Assembly (NCBI GenBank): GCA_028687545.1
Contig: JAQTZZ010000008.1
Coordinates: 62,001 to 126,000 of the forward strand
Reading direction: 5' to 3'
Origin: Candidatus Wallbacteria bacterium
Lineage (GTDB): Bacteria; Muiribacteriota; JAQTZZ01
Length of the DNA: 64,000 nucleotides
Below, in pieces: positions 18,020-27,685 of this stretch. Both the position numbers and the translations under genes were made by a program. How positions within the stretch are numbered: the stretch's first letter is position 1; every line of letters begins with the position of its first letter. The notes under the pieces are model-generated. The model made no database searches and was not told the origin of the DNA. It saw only the letters and a program-made list of their open reading frames with translations.

Positions 18020-18958
18020 TTAAGGTTTCATCTTGTTCTTGACTGCTGCTTCATAAACACCAATTACGATTGGTGTGCCGATGATCACGAAAATGCAGGG
18101 GAAAATACATCCGACCATCGGCAGCAGCATTTTGATGGGTGCTTTCATGGCAGCTTCCTCGGCGCGCTGCCTCCTGCGCTGGCGGGCCTGAGCAGACTGG
18201 ATCCTGAGTACATTTCCAAGGCTCACTCCGAGCGTTTCTGCCTGGATCAGGGAGGAAATGAAATTCGAAAGGTCATCCACCTCCATTTTATTGGCCATAT
18301 CTTTAAGTGCATCACGTCTTTTCTTGCCAAGTTTCACTTCATTCAGAACGACCTTGAATTCGTCGGCCAGCGGACCCTCGAACTTTTCCACCACTTTGTT
18401 CATGGCAGAGTCGAAACCCAGGCCTGCTTCGACGCTTACGGTAAGCAGGTCCAGCACATCAGGCAGCTTTCTCTGGATCATGCCTTTACGAAAAGTGATC
18501 TGCTTTTTAATGTAAAAATTCGGCATCAGCATGGCCAGAATCACGGAGATCATGCCTGCCATGACAAAATTAATCATTGGCTGCCGCAGCAGGAAGCAGA
18601 TCAGCAGGCCGATAAACATGAACAGCAGTGTCAGCACAGTCCGCAGAGCCATGAACTCTTCCGCGCTCAACCCGAAGGGGTTGCCGGCCTGGGCAAGTTC
18701 CATCCTGAGCTTTTCCTTTTTAGCGCGATTGGTCTTCTTCGCGGATTTTTTGGTGAAGGAATGCAGGATCGGCAGGATGACCCTTTCCTTGAAGCTCTTC
18801 TGCAGTTCCAGTTCCGCGGCAGTGGCGATCACTTTCTTGCCGTCCTGAGTGGCAAGCATATTAAGTCGCTTCTGCATTGCCCTCTTCTGCCCGCTTGGCC
18901 AGAACATGAAGACAGCCGCCACTACTATCCCAATTCCAATCAACCACAAAGGATTCAC
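18020..18958 (-). CDS. tadC: Tad pilus inner-membrane platform protein TadC
   Basis: A 312-residue T2SF-domain membrane protein. It has an N-terminal anchor (LWLIGIGIVVAAVFMFW) and a central pair of helices (LRTVLTLLFMFIGLLICFLLRQPMINFVMAGMISV). Next comes the T2SF segment with RKLPDVLDLLTVSVEAGLGFDSAMNKVVEKFEGPLADEF, then a C-terminal hydrophobic segment. TadC forms the platform with TadB that couples the TadA motor to pilin extraction. The gene order tadA-tadB-tadC and single-base spacing to tadB confirm the assignment. Confidence 0.93.
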   Translation of the reverse strand: MNPLWLIGIGIVVAAVFMFWPSGQKRAMQKRLNMLATQDGKKVIATAAELELQKSFKERVILPILHSFTKKSAKKTNRAKKEKLRMELAQAGNPFGLSAEEFMALRTVLTLLFMFIGLLICFLLRQPMINFVMAGMISVILAMLMPNFYIKKQITFRKGMIQRKLPDVLDLLTVSVEAGLGFDSAMNKVVEKFEGPLADEFKVVLNEVKLGKKRRDALKDMANKMEVDDLSNFISSLIQAETLGVSLGNVLRIQSAQARQRRRQRAEEAAMKAPIKMLLPMVGCIFPCIFVIIGTPIVIGVYEAAVKNKMKP

Positions 18959-18959
18959 T

Positions 18960-19952
18960 TTAAACCTCTATATCCCCTATTTTCTGCATGATCATGAAGC
19001 CAATGCCTTCCATCACTCCGCAAACGAGCAACATGTAATAGGCATGGAACCAGCCTTCATGATATGTGAAAAATAAACTCATCAGGTCTGGCCGGATCGC
19101 GTAAAAACCCAGGAAAATCGCTATCGGCATCCCGGCGACTATGATCCCTGAAAGGCGTACCTGAGCTGTCAGGGTCGAAATCTGCCCCTTGATCCTCATG
19201 CGTTCCCTGATTGTATTGGAAATCCCGTCCAGAATCTCTGAAAGGTTGCCTCCGATCTGCCTTTGAATCATGATTACAGTCACAACCAGGTCGAAATCTT
19301 CACTGGCCATCCGTTCGTTAAGGTCGCGCATTGATTTTTCCAGATCCATCCCTAATCCGGACTCCCTGACGATGCGAGTGTATTCTTCGCAGGAGGGTGG
19401 GGCGGCTTCTTTTGAAAGCAGATCCAGACCCTGAAGAAAGCTGTAGCCTGCTTTGAGGGAATTGCTGAGCATGACCAGGTTGTCCAGCATCTGGTCCTGG
19501 AACTGCCTGCGCCGTTTCGCGATCTTCCTGCTGAGAATAAAGTTCGGGGCGATAAACCCGACAACTGCGGATCCAAGCCCGATCACAAAGCTTTTAAAGA
19601 GCATCATAGCCAGCGACATCGGAAGTACAGTGGAGAGCAGGATGATGGCCACGAATTCATTGGATTTGAGAGGAATATTGGCAAATTCAAGCCTTTTCTG
19701 GATATTCTGTCCGATCTTGCCTGGAGTGACGATTTTCCCTACATTCTGCAAAATATCTGACAATCTGGCCTTACCTGATTTGCCCGCATCCAGGGTCTTT
19801 TTTTCGATCCTGGCTTCCTGGGGCTTGTCATCGGAAATGGTTTTCAGTCTCTCTTTCAGAGCATCGTTCTGATTTGCGAATCCCTGAAAAGAGAACAGAT
19901 AATATACGAATGCCCCCAGAGCAATGAAGAACAGGATCATCCAGAGATTCAT
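18960..19952 (-). CDS. tadB: Tad pilus inner-membrane platform protein TadB
   Basis: A 330-residue T2SF-domain protein with the TadB layout. It has an N-terminal membrane helix ([19 protein letters not shown]), a mid-protein helix pair ([41 protein letters not shown]) and the T2SF core. The core reads [40 protein letters not shown] and [30 protein letters not shown]-terminal pair of helices follows. The start overlaps tadA by four bases, so the ATPase and platform subunits are translationally coupled. Confidence 0.94.
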   Translation of the reverse strand: MNLWMILFFIALGAFVYYLFSFQGFANQNDALKERLKTISDDKPQEARIEKKTLDAGKSGKARLSDILQNVGKIVTPGKIGQNIQKRLEFANIPLKSNEFVAIILLSTVLPMSLAMMLFKSFVIGLGSAVVGFIAPNFILSRKIAKRRRQFQDQMLDNLVMLSNSLKAGYSFLQGLDLLSKEAAPPSCEEYTRIVRESGLGMDLEKSMRDLNERMASEDFDLVVTVIMIQRQIGGNLSEILDGISNTIRERMRIKGQISTLTAQVRLSGIIVAGMPIAIFLGFYAIRPDLMSLFFTYHEGWFHAYYMLLVCGVMEGIGFMIMQKIGDIEV

Positions 19953-21364
19953 AATTTCTCCGTAAAGATGTCAGCCGGAAGGTTCTGCCCGTGTGAGATC
20001 AGTTTGTCCATGAATTTAGGCCTGATTCCGGTCGGCTTCAATTTGCCGATGATCTTCCCTTTTTCATCCAGTCCCTGGGCTTCAAAAATGAAGATGTCCT
20101 GCAATACGACTGTCTCGCCTTCCATGCCCTGCACTTCGGTGATGTGCGTGACTTTCCTGGAACCGTCCTGCAGACGGCTCTGCTGCACTATCAGATGAAT
20201 GGCTGAAGAAATGTTCTCGCGGATGGCTTTGACTGGCAGATCCATGCCTGACATCATCACCATCGTCTCAAGCCTGCGGATCATATCGCGCGGAGTATTG
20301 GCGTGGCCTGTGGTCAGGGAACCGTCGTGGCCTGTATTCATGGCCTGCAGCATGTCCAGCGCTTCGCCTCCGCGGCATTCTCCGACGACTACCCGTTCCG
20401 GTCTCATACGCAAAGTATTCTTGATCAGGTCGCGGATCGTGACTTCACCCTTGCCTTCGATGTTTGGCGGGCGGGTTTCCAGCGATACTACGTGCGGCTG
20501 ACGCAGCTGAAGTTCTGCGGCGTCTTCCACAGTAATGATGCGCTCGTCCTCAGGAATGAATCCGGACAGGATATTGAGCGTGGTGGTTTTTCCGGAGCCG
20601 GTACCACCGGAAATTACTATATTCAGCCTTCCGTGCACACAGGCTTTGACGAAGTCTGCCATTTCCTGGGTCAGTGTATTCCAGCGCACCAGATCCGACA
20701 CCTGGAGCGGATCTTTCTTGAATTTTCTGATCGTGATCGTGGGCCCGTTGAGCGCCAGAGGCGGGATGATCGCGTTTACACGGGAACCGTCCTTCAAGCG
20801 CGCGTCCACCATGGGAGAGCTTTCATCGCAACGCCTGCCTAAGGGCGCAATGATTTTCTCGATGATGTGCAGCACATGTTCATTATCACGGAAAGTTACG
20901 TCTGAGAGCACAAGTTTTCCCTTGCGCTCGATGTACACCTGCTTAGGCCCGTTTACCATGATTTCAGAAAGGCTGTCGTCACGCAGCAGTTTCTGGATCG
21001 GACCCAGGCCCAGCACGTCGTCAAGCACATCCTCGATGATCTTCTTCTGAACAGGGGGAGCGATCTTCAGCATCCGCTCAGCAGTAAGTTTTTTCAGAAT
21101 TTCATCCAGCTTTTTACCGAAGATGTCTCGTTTTTTTTCCTCGTCCTTCTCTTTGAGAAGATCCTGATCCATTTCTTCGATTAAAGTATTCTTGATTTCT
21201 TCCATCAGGTCCTGATGGGTATTCATTCCCGAGCCGGAGCCGGATTCTGATTCATGGGCAGAACCCCTCCTCGATTCTTCAGGCTTTCTGATACCTTCAG
21301 TAGCACCGCCCTGCGGGGTAGCAGGTTTTTTTTTGTCTTCTCCCAAACGTTCCAGTAAGCCCAT
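19949..21364 (-). CDS. tadA: Tad pilus secretion ATPase TadA/CpaF
   Basis: A 471-residue GSPII_E-type ATPase of the TadA/CpaF branch, which powers Flp pilus assembly and in many bacteria retraction. The core has [22 protein letters not shown], typical of CpaF. It also has Walker [14 protein letters not shown], the Asp box [11 protein letters not shown], Walker [30 protein letters not shown] and the His box TGHANTP. The first 80 residues are a charged, low-complexity extension rich in Ser, Gly and Glu. A four-base gap separates it from the tadZ stop. Confidence 0.96.
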   Translation of the reverse strand: MGLLERLGEDKKKPATPQGGATEGIRKPEESRRGSAHESESGSGSGMNTHQDLMEEIKNTLIEEMDQDLLKEKDEEKKRDIFGKKLDEILKKLTAERMLKIAPPVQKKIIEDVLDDVLGLGPIQKLLRDDSLSEIMVNGPKQVYIERKGKLVLSDVTFRDNEHVLHIIEKIIAPLGRRCDESSPMVDARLKDGSRVNAIIPPLALNGPTITIRKFKKDPLQVSDLVRWNTLTQEMADFVKACVHGRLNIVISGGTGSGKTTTLNILSGFIPEDERIITVEDAAELQLRQPHVVSLETRPPNIEGKGEVTIRDLIKNTLRMRPERVVVGECRGGEALDMLQAMNTGHDGSLTTGHANTPRDMIRRLETMVMMSGMDLPVKAIRENISSAIHLIVQQSRLQDGSRKVTHITEVQGMEGETVVLQDIFIFEAQGLDEKGKIIGKLKPTGIRPKFMDKLISHGQNLPADIFTEKL

Positions 21365-21368
21365 AAGC

Positions 21369-22565
21369 TCACCTCACCATTTTCTTGATTTTATCCAGAA
21401 ATCCCTCTTCCTCTTCCCTCAGGGAAAGCTGGAAAAGCTTCTGGAGAGATTCATAAATCGACTTTGCAATTCGTGACCCACTATGAGAAATCATGAACGG
21501 CACCCCTCGATTCAAGGCCTGCACCGTTATCTCACCCTCAGAAGGAATGATGACGTCGATTCTGGTGGCCAGAGTTTTTTCGATGTCATCGATGGTCAGC
21601 ACCAGATTCTTATCTCCACGGTTGAGGATCACGCTGATCTTATCCAGTGGGTAGCCAAGATCTTCCAGAATCAGCATGGTTTCCCTGGTATCTTTGAGAG
21701 CAGTGACTTCGGGTGTCAATACCAGGATCAGATGCCCATCAGATGTTTCGTCGAGAATGCAGAGTTCGATTTCCCTGATAATGGACGAAGTATCAATAAA
21801 AATATAGTCATACTTTTCCTTACTCGTAGAAACGAGGTTGTGTATGAAATCAATGTCGATGCTGTCGGCGTGCTGAGGTTTTTCCGGACACGCCAGCACA
21901 GATACGCCTGACTCATGCTTGGAAAGGTATTCATCAATCTGCATGGGATCGAAATTCTCGGTGCTTACAAGATCGAACACAGTAGTCGGATTCTTCAGAT
22001 TCATCATCAGGGCTATGTCCCCGAACTGAAGCTTCAAATCAAATATCGCCACTCTCAAGGCAGGGAATTTCTGCTTCAGGGCAATCGCTATGTTGATCAG
22101 CAGAGTAGTCTTGCCGCATCCTCCTTTAGTGGAGAAAAATGTGACTACTTTGCCGGTCTTTCGAGCCTTGGAAGCCATCTGTCTGGTCTTTTTATGCTCG
22201 CGATTGTAAACTTTACGGATGTTGCTGACCAGTTCCAGGGGGTTGAAAGGCTTGATGATGTAATCCTTGGCCCCGGCATTCATGGATTTACGCAAATACT
22301 CAGGTTCATCCTGGACCGAGATCATGATCACTGAAACATTAGGGTAAAGTGAGGTAATCTCTTCGGTTGCTTCAACGCCGTTTTTCACCGGCATATTGAT
22401 ATCCATGAGCACAATGTCAGGGGAGTTTTTTCCGCTGAAGTCCACGGCTTCCTGCCCATTGGCAGCTTCCCCTGCAACGACAATGTCTTCAGTCGCTTCG
22501 AACAATTTTTTCAGATGCTCCCGGGTTTCGGGATTATCGTCTGCAATCAGTACTCTTATTGGCAT
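21369..22565 (-). CDS. tadZ: Receiver-domain TadZ/CpaE pilus localisation ATPase
   Basis: A 398-residue protein: residues 1-125 form a CheY-like receiver and about 135-380 a MinD/ParA-like ATPase. The receiver keeps the acidic pair Asp9-Asp10, the phosphoacceptor Asp55 in LMDINMP and the lysine in DYIIKPFNP, so it looks able to be phosphorylated. The ATPase has the deviant Walker [15 protein letters not shown]. TadZ/CpaE proteins position the Tad machine, and many have a degenerate receiver. No histidine kinase lies in the window. It follows the secretin gene after a 139-base gap. Confidence 0.92.
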   Translation of the reverse strand: MPIRVLIADDNPETREHLKKLFEATEDIVVAGEAANGQEAVDFSGKNSPDIVLMDINMPVKNGVEATEEITSLYPNVSVIMISVQDEPEYLRKSMNAGAKDYIIKPFNPLELVSNIRKVYNREHKKTRQMASKARKTGKVVTFFSTKGGCGKTTLLINIAIALKQKFPALRVAIFDLKLQFGDIALMMNLKNPTTVFDLVSTENFDPMQIDEYLSKHESGVSVLACPEKPQHADSIDIDFIHNLVSTSKEKYDYIFIDTSSIIREIELCILDETSDGHLILVLTPEVTALKDTRETMLILEDLGYPLDKISVILNRGDKNLVLTIDDIEKTLATRIDVIIPSEGEITVQALNRGVPFMISHSGSRIAKSIYESLQKLFQLSLREEEEGFLDKIKKMVR

Positions 22566-22704
22566 TTTTTCTACCCGTATATTTAATATGAGTTATTCTA
22601 CCACATTGTACGGGGAATAGAAAATAAGAATCAGGTCAAATGTTGGCAATTGAAATTCAGATCTGGATTGGCTTCAGGATTAAGGGTTAAGCTTACTGAT
22701 CAGA
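22566..22704 (-). other. Gap between secretin and tadZ genes
   Basis: This 139-base stretch is the widest gap inside the Tad operon. It is AT-rich near 22560-22625 and shows no ORF. A secondary promoter for tadZ could be here, but I see no convincing -35/-10 pair on the minus strand. Confidence 0.4.
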
Positions 22705-24381
22705 TTATCTCAGCGTCATCCGGTCATCCTGACCGGACTGGGCATAACCTTTTTCCGGCCTGCAGGTTGAACCAAGTATCTTGCTCCGCCTGTCAGACCC
22801 GTAGTTTTTCATCTGGTTTGTCTGATGAATTCCCAGGGGGAAGGCCGGAGAGGACGATACTGTCAGCGAAGGGGCAGGCTGGGAAGCCTTGGCTTTTTCC
22901 TCATTCTGAACCGTCTTGGCTTTGGAGGATTTTGGAACTGTCTTGGTTTTCCCGGTGTTCATGTTCAGCACCGGAACTTCGACCTCAGCAGCTTTCTGAA
23001 CAGTTACCTTTTCCACAAACTCACCTGCCCTGATTACATGAGGAGTAAGCAGGATCAGGAGTTCCGACTCGGTCTTCTTGTTGATGTTGTTATGAAAGAG
23101 TTTGCCCAGGCCGGGGATTTTTGACAGCACAGGGATTTTATCGTTGTTCTGATCAACACGCTCCCTGATCAGACCTGAAATCACGATAGTTTCACTGTTG
23201 GCACAGGTGACTATGCTCCTGGCATTGCGGCTCAGGAATTCAGGTACCACGTTCTGGTTGTTGTCCTTGGTCTGCCCATACTGCAGATCCGTGATATCAA
23301 TGGAAAGATCCAGCATCACATTGTGATTAGCTTCAACTTCAGGGGTGATGTTTACAGTCAGGCCATACTGCTCGTAGGTGAAATTTTCGGTCACCGAGTT
23401 GTTGCTGACAGTAGTGCTTCTGACAGGCACGCGTCCGCCGACAGTAAGATTGGCTGAAATTCCTGACATGGTCATCATAGTCGGGGATGAGATGATCTTG
23501 GCTTTTCCTTCTTCGATCAAGGCTTTCAGAGTACCCATCACATTATAATATCTGGTGATGGACCCGATCTTGAGATTATCATCTGAAGTGATGTTAGCAT
23601 CCCTTTTTTCCGCGAACGGGAACAATCCCTTGGCGTTTCCAGTGGAAAGATGAGCTGCAGTGATGTCTGAGCCCCAGTCCACACCGAGAGATTCCGTGGA
23701 ATTTTTGCTGATGTCAATGACTTTAGCCTCAATCATGATCTGATAGGGCTGATTGACGCGCAACAGGTTGATTACTTTCTCGGAATAAACTGAAGCTACC
23801 TGCATGGCACGATTCACATCGTTCTGGTTGCTGACTTCTCCATCCAGGATCAGTTTTTTATCCCTGATTTTGACTTTGACACCTTTGATGCCGATCAGTT
23901 CCTCGACTTCCTGCTCCAGATTCATGAATCTCTTGCCAGTATTCCGATCAGCTATTCTCAAGGAGTTAGTCACTTTATCGGAATAAACTTTGGCGATCTC
24001 CTCGGCAGTTTTCTTTTCATCTTCGCTGTCCACCACGCCTTTTAAAATGATCGCTTCCTTTGCCACTATCACTTCGATATCCTTGCCGATGGCTTCTCTG
24101 ACTTTCTCATGAAGGCTTGAATTCGAGACTGAAAGCTGGTACTGCTGCATCTCGCTGCCCATCCAGACGTAAAGTGTGGTCAGCCCGACATTTTTGGCCA
24201 TCACGAGCAGTTCATGGTCCGAGACAGCCATTACATCGGCAATGGCCGGATCAACAATGGAAACTTTGGACAAATCCTTGAACTGAAGAACTTTTGATTC
24301 CCCGGCCCGCAGATTGATCAGATTCTCGGCGAATGCTGTCACAGTAAACACCATGACTAGCAGGATTATTTTCTTCAGCAT
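22705..24381 (-). CDS. rcpA: Tad/Flp pilus outer-membrane secretin RcpA/CpaC
   Basis: A 558-residue secretin subunit with a signal peptide (MLKKIILLVMVFTVTAFA). N-terminal BON/N-domain repeats follow (LINLRAGESKVLQFKDLSKVSIVDPAIADVMAVSDHELLVMAKNVGLTTLYVW). The secretin gate region has VDWGSDITAAHL, GTLKALIEEGKAKIISSPTMMTMSG and VPVLSKIPGLGKLFHNNINKKTESELLILLTPHVI. It forms the pore through which the Flp pilus leaves the outer membrane. About 100 C-terminal residues rich in Lys, Ser and Pro extend past the family core and may be disordered. It follows cpaB with a 33-base gap. Confidence 0.94.
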   Translation of the reverse strand: MLKKIILLVMVFTVTAFAENLINLRAGESKVLQFKDLSKVSIVDPAIADVMAVSDHELLVMAKNVGLTTLYVWMGSEMQQYQLSVSNSSLHEKVREAIGKDIEVIVAKEAIILKGVVDSEDEKKTAEEIAKVYSDKVTNSLRIADRNTGKRFMNLEQEVEELIGIKGVKVKIRDKKLILDGEVSNQNDVNRAMQVASVYSEKVINLLRVNQPYQIMIEAKVIDISKNSTESLGVDWGSDITAAHLSTGNAKGLFPFAEKRDANITSDDNLKIGSITRYYNVMGTLKALIEEGKAKIISSPTMMTMSGISANLTVGGRVPVRSTTVSNNSVTENFTYEQYGLTVNITPEVEANHNVMLDLSIDITDLQYGQTKDNNQNVVPEFLSRNARSIVTCANSETIVISGLIRERVDQNNDKIPVLSKIPGLGKLFHNNINKKTESELLILLTPHVIRAGEFVEKVTVQKAAEVEVPVLNMNTGKTKTVPKSSKAKTVQNEEKAKASQPAPSLTVSSSPAFPLGIHQTNQMKNYGSDRRSKILGSTCRPEKGYAQSGQDDRMTLR

Positions 24382-24414
24382 TCAAGCCTCCTCATATTCA
24401 AAAAAAGTTTTTTC

Positions 24415-25455
24415 TCAGTCACCAACATGGATCACAGTCTGGTTCTTGGACTTGTCGACACCGGTCGATCCCTTGAGAATCATCACCTTCTGCAGTTGTA
24501 GTTCTTTCAATTTAGCCTGATGTTCATAAATTTTGACAATCTCATCGCGTTTCTGAACTCCGAGCACTTCATGCTGAACTGTCCCTGTGGAACCGATTTT
24601 TTCATCATCGAAAGGATATCTAAGCGCCAGATAAAAGAAATCCGCCTTCTCAGTTATCATCGCCAGTGCTTCCGCGTCTTTCGGCAGAACAGCAAGCGTG
24701 ACATTCGACATTTTCTTCCCTTCCATCAGCCTGAGATTCTGGGCTGGATTTCCTCCGGCTGCCGGGGCTGGTGCAGGGGCTGGTTGCCCGGGGGCTGCAG
24801 TGGTCCCGGGGGCTCCTGGGGTCCCACTGAGGGGCGCTTTTGACCCGAATTCACTTTGGTCAGGATCATATGTTTCGCCAAGAGCCAGGAGAATCGCATC
24901 TTCAACGACGATCTTGGAATATCCGTCATCGACCTCACTGGGAGATTTGAAAACAGCGATTACATCCACCCGGTCGAGCTGAGTGATCAGTCCGGAAATG
25001 ACATAATACGGATTTCCTACTTTGAGTGAGATCGCTCTCATGCCTTTTGGAATCCGCAGAGACATTTTAGTAAGATTTCTCAAATCAACAAATTGCTCTT
25101 TTTTGAGCTGCTGTGAACTCTCGATATCAACAACAGCCACCATTCCGATCACTTCATCCAGAGTTTTGCAGGTATCTTTTTCGATATCTTTGACATCAAA
25201 CTCTTTTAATTCAACGAGATCTTTATCCAGTTTGTCGCCTCTTTTGACCGGCGTTTTAGTGCAAACCACTTTTTCCAGGATGATTTTCGGAACCACTTCT
25301 GCAGTGGAAAGCTGGACCACCTGAACTTCCTGAGTTGCTTTAGGTGGAAGTTTCTTAGGCTTAGGGGTACCCCCGGTCCAGCCCATCAAGCTTGCGAAAA
25401 CCCAGCAGAGAGCTCCCATGAATATCAAAACAATAATCCGTTTTTGGCGTCCCAT
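24415..25455 (-). CDS. cpaB: Flp pilus assembly protein CpaB/RcpC (SAF domain)
   Basis: A 346-residue protein with a single N-terminal membrane helix (RIIVLIFMGALCWVFASLMGW) and a periplasmic SAF domain, VPKIILEKVVCTKTPVKRGDKLDKDLVELKEF. A CpaB core follows with MRAISLKVGNPYYVISGLITQLDRVDVIAVF. Between about residues 215 and 245 a Pro/Ala/Gly-rich stretch (APGQPAPAPAPAAGG) interrupts the domain. The family helps assemble the Tad secretin and may bind peptidoglycan through the SAF domain. It is the first gene of the operon as seen here; pilin and prepilin peptidase genes are not in the window. Confidence 0.92.
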   Translation of the reverse strand: MGRQKRIIVLIFMGALCWVFASLMGWTGGTPKPKKLPPKATQEVQVVQLSTAEVVPKIILEKVVCTKTPVKRGDKLDKDLVELKEFDVKDIEKDTCKTLDEVIGMVAVVDIESSQQLKKEQFVDLRNLTKMSLRIPKGMRAISLKVGNPYYVISGLITQLDRVDVIAVFKSPSEVDDGYSKIVVEDAILLALGETYDPDQSEFGSKAPLSGTPGAPGTTAAPGQPAPAPAPAAGGNPAQNLRLMEGKKMSNVTLAVLPKDAEALAMITEKADFFYLALRYPFDDEKIGSTGTVQHEVLGVQKRDEIVKIYEHQAKLKELQLQKVMILKGSTGVDKSKNQTVIHVGD

Positions 25456-25534
25456 TCATTCCTCCTATGGAAGAAAGTTCACAAGTTCTATCGGATGGTT
25501 GATGGAAATAAATTAGGTATTCTGGTGTTTCCAG

Positions 25535-26323
25535 TTATTTCTGGCAGCTGTGGCAGAAGAAGGTACTGCGCTGGCCGATCACTTTGCGTCTTATGATTGC
25601 TCCGCATCTGGGACAGGGTGACCCGTTTTTCCGGAATACTGTCAGCTGTTCCTGGAAGCCGCCGCTCCTGCCTTCAGTATCCCGGTAATCACTGAAAGTT
25701 GTTCCCCGCAGCTCGCAGGCCAGGTTCAAAATCTGCACCACTGCCCTGTAAAGGTTAACCGTTTCCCTGGCATTCAAAGTCCCGGTTTTCCGTTCAGGAT
25801 CGATTTCTGCGGCAAAGGCAATTTCACTGGCATAGATATTTCCTATCCCTGCGATTCTTTTCTGATCCAGGAGAAACGACTTCAGATTCATTTTCGAGAG
25901 CTTCAATTCTGCGGCAAGATAGGCCAGCGTAAAATTATCGCTGAGCGGTTCAGGACCCAGTTTTTTTTCTATTGCTTCAGGCTGCATCAAGTCAGCGGTT
26001 GCGAACCTGCGTTTGTCTTCCAGAACCAGGAATTCCTGATTGAGGTGGAAAATCAATCTGAGATACTTAAGGCTTTCAACATCGTTCCGGACGAGAAGAG
26101 CTCCTGTCATGCGCAGATGGAACACAATTTTTTTTGGAAGTCCGACATCCATCAGTATGTATTTACCGCGGCGGGTTATCTGCTTGATGCATCTGCCTGT
26201 AATCATTCCGCTTGGAAAAGCATCGAGTTTCCGGTCTCTGATCTCGATTTTTTTTATCTGCCTTCCGATGATTCTTCTGCACAATCCTCTGACAATGGTT
26301 TCCACTTCGGGTAATTCCGGCAT
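25535..26323 (-). CDS. mutM: Formamidopyrimidine-DNA glycosylase
   Basis: A 262-residue MutM/Fpg. The mature protein starts PELPEVETIVRGL, which supplies the catalytic N-terminal proline and Glu. The H2TH region (LDQKRIAGIGNIYASEIAFAAEIDPER) is complete. The C-terminal zinc finger has four cysteines in CPRCG and FFCHSCQK, the usual CX2C-X16-CX2C form. It excises 8-oxoguanine and formamidopyrimidines and cleaves the resulting abasic site. It lies 80 bases upstream of cpaB and could be read with it, but no functional link is implied. Confidence 0.97.
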   Translation of the reverse strand: MPELPEVETIVRGLCRRIIGRQIKKIEIRDRKLDAFPSGMITGRCIKQITRRGKYILMDVGLPKKIVFHLRMTGALLVRNDVESLKYLRLIFHLNQEFLVLEDKRRFATADLMQPEAIEKKLGPEPLSDNFTLAYLAAELKLSKMNLKSFLLDQKRIAGIGNIYASEIAFAAEIDPERKTGTLNARETVNLYRAVVQILNLACELRGTTFSDYRDTEGRSGGFQEQLTVFRKNGSPCPRCGAIIRRKVIGQRSTFFCHSCQK

Positions 26324-26452
26324 AAATCCTCGTCCCTGAAATTCAATTCAATATACCATAAAATCCGTTTCAGGTGGAGATTCAGATCATCCTGTTTTAT
26401 GATTTTTTCAGACTTTCAATTCATTCCATCCCATTCCATCCTTGACTTTTCC

Positions 26453-26480
26453 TTGACAGATCCGATAGTTTTTATATAAT
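26453..26480 (+). promoter_or_regulatory. Consensus sigma-70 promoter of the YPNNP-repeat secreted protein
   Basis: TTGACA (26453-26458), 16 bases, then TATAAT (26475-26480): both hexamers match consensus exactly. A GGGGGAGAGG ribosome-binding site precedes the ATG at 26516. This is the strongest promoter I see in the window and suggests high, probably constitutive expression. Confidence 0.85.
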
Positions 26481-26515
26481 TATTAGAAGCAAGCAACATC
26501 CAAGGGGGAGAGGAA

Positions 26516-27562
26516 ATGAGAAAAGCAACGTATTTTCTGACTTTATGTCTCCTGCTGGCGTTTACAGCTGCAGCCTTTGCCGGGGATCGTGTCTACAAAA
26601 AAAATATCAGCCACAACCGTGGCAGATTCACTGACCCCAAAGCATATTTCGAGAAAATCGATATCCCCAACGACTGGAAAAACAGTGGCTGGATATTTTA
26701 CAGATTTGAAGTAGTTCCATCCGGCAGGGCACAGGTTCTGACACCCAGTCTGAGCCCTAATGCATTTGTTTTCAATTTCATGCTTAACAAATCCTTCGCC
26801 GAAGCTGTCTCTGGAACAGTGACTGTCCTGCTTTTCGCCCATCAGAACAGCCAGACTGTAAACTACCCTGTTGCTGTCGCCGGGCAGCCTACTGCCAACA
26901 ACTGGTATTATCCCGGCCAGACCTATACGATCACCGTAGACCGCACCAGAAAGATCAGAAAGATCAATGTCTACTGGACTGATGCAGGCGGGAATTCTCA
27001 CGGCACTCTTTATGTTGACGGCAGATCGTACGGGGCTAAAGATGTCGGCAACTATGACCGCGACGGATGGACACTGAACTGCTTTGCCACTCAGATTACG
27101 ATCATTCCTACTCACGACGCCTTCCAGATGCTCGACTGCCAGGTGGAATACGAAGGTTATCCTGTCAATCCCGGCTATCCCAATAACCCGTATTATCCAA
27201 ACAACCCTTCATATCCCAATAATCCTTACTACCCCAATAACCCATACTATCCCAATAATCCTAATTATCCCAATAATCCGAACTACCCGAACAATCCTTA
27301 TTATCCGAACAATCCCTCCTACCCCAACAACAATAACACTCCCTCAGCTCCACTCACACCTTATACTCCACCGAGCCCTTACAGCCCGGCTGTACCGATT
27401 CAGCCCAATAACCCCGGTAATCCTACTCCTTCAACTACTCCAACTACTCCTACCAACAATCCTGCTCCTACTGCTCCGACGAATCCGACATACAATCCCA
27501 ATGTCACACCTCATCCATCCGGTCCTACCCCGGGCTCTCATATCCCTGGAACTCCCCATTAG
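26516..27562 (+). CDS. Secreted protein with YPNNP tandem repeats
   Basis: A 348-residue exported protein. The signal peptide is MRKATYFLTLCLLLAFTAAAFA. Residues 23-215 form a folded domain of unknown family, rich in aromatic residues and beta-prone (WIFYRFEVVPSG, TGTVTVLLFAHQ-like segments, NNWYYPGQTYTITVDRTRKIRKINVYW). From about residue 218 to 275 there is a tandem YPNNP repeat with the fifth residues alternating between Tyr, Ser and Asn. A Pro/Thr/Ser/Asn-rich tail then runs to the end. Low-complexity proline-asparagine tails usually make extended, surface-exposed stalks or cell-wall-spanning linkers. It has its own consensus promoter and terminator, so it is a single-gene, strongly expressed unit. 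Function unknown. Confidence 0.85.
   Translation: MRKATYFLTLCLLLAFTAAAFAGDRVYKKNISHNRGRFTDPKAYFEKIDIPNDWKNSGWIFYRFEVVPSGRAQVLTPSLSPNAFVFNFMLNKSFAEAVSGTVTVLLFAHQNSQTVNYPVAVAGQPTANNWYYPGQTYTITVDRTRKIRKINVYWTDAGGNSHGTLYVDGRSYGAKDVGNYDRDGWTLNCFATQITIIPTHDAFQMLDCQVEYEGYPVNPGYPNNPYYPNNPSYPNNPYYPNNPYYPNNPNYPNNPNYPNNPYYPNNPSYPNNNNTPSAPLTPYTPPSPYSPAVPIQPNNPGNPTPSTTPTTPTNNPAPTAPTNPTYNPNVTPHPSGPTPGSHIPGTPH
27168..27335 (+). repeat. In-frame YPNNP-coding tandem repeat
   Basis: About a dozen repeats of 12-15 bases with the pattern TAY-CCN-AAY-AAY-CCN encode Tyr-Pro-Asn-Asn-Pro units. Third-codon positions vary between repeats, so selection at the protein level maintains the unit. Length variation by slippage would be expected. 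Confidence 0.85.
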
Positions 27563-27585
27563 ACCAGCTTGCTGGAACTGAAATA

Positions 27586-27609
27586 AACCCCGCTCAGGCG
27601 GGGTTTTTT
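27586..27609 (+). terminator. Intrinsic terminator of the YPNNP protein gene
   Basis: CCCCGC and GCGGGG (27588-27593 and 27598-27603) form a stem with a TCAG loop, preceded by A residues and followed by six T residues. It lies 24 bases past the stop codon. Confidence 0.9.
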
Positions 27610-27685
27610 ATTTTCAGGGAAATCTGTATCAGCTTGAAAATTCATTACACAATCTGTAAAATTAACTAACTTGAGTAAGTTGAGG

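Noticed and set aside
17999-18991. Long open frame of 330 codons antisense to tadC
   Set aside because: It mirrors the tadC codons, is rich in His and Gln and Phe, and has no domain. It is a typical shadow of a GC-skewed codon pattern.
27168-27335. Tandem repeat considered as a CRISPR array
   Set aside because: The units are 12-15 bases, in frame, with no spacers, and encode Tyr-Pro-Asn-Asn-Pro.
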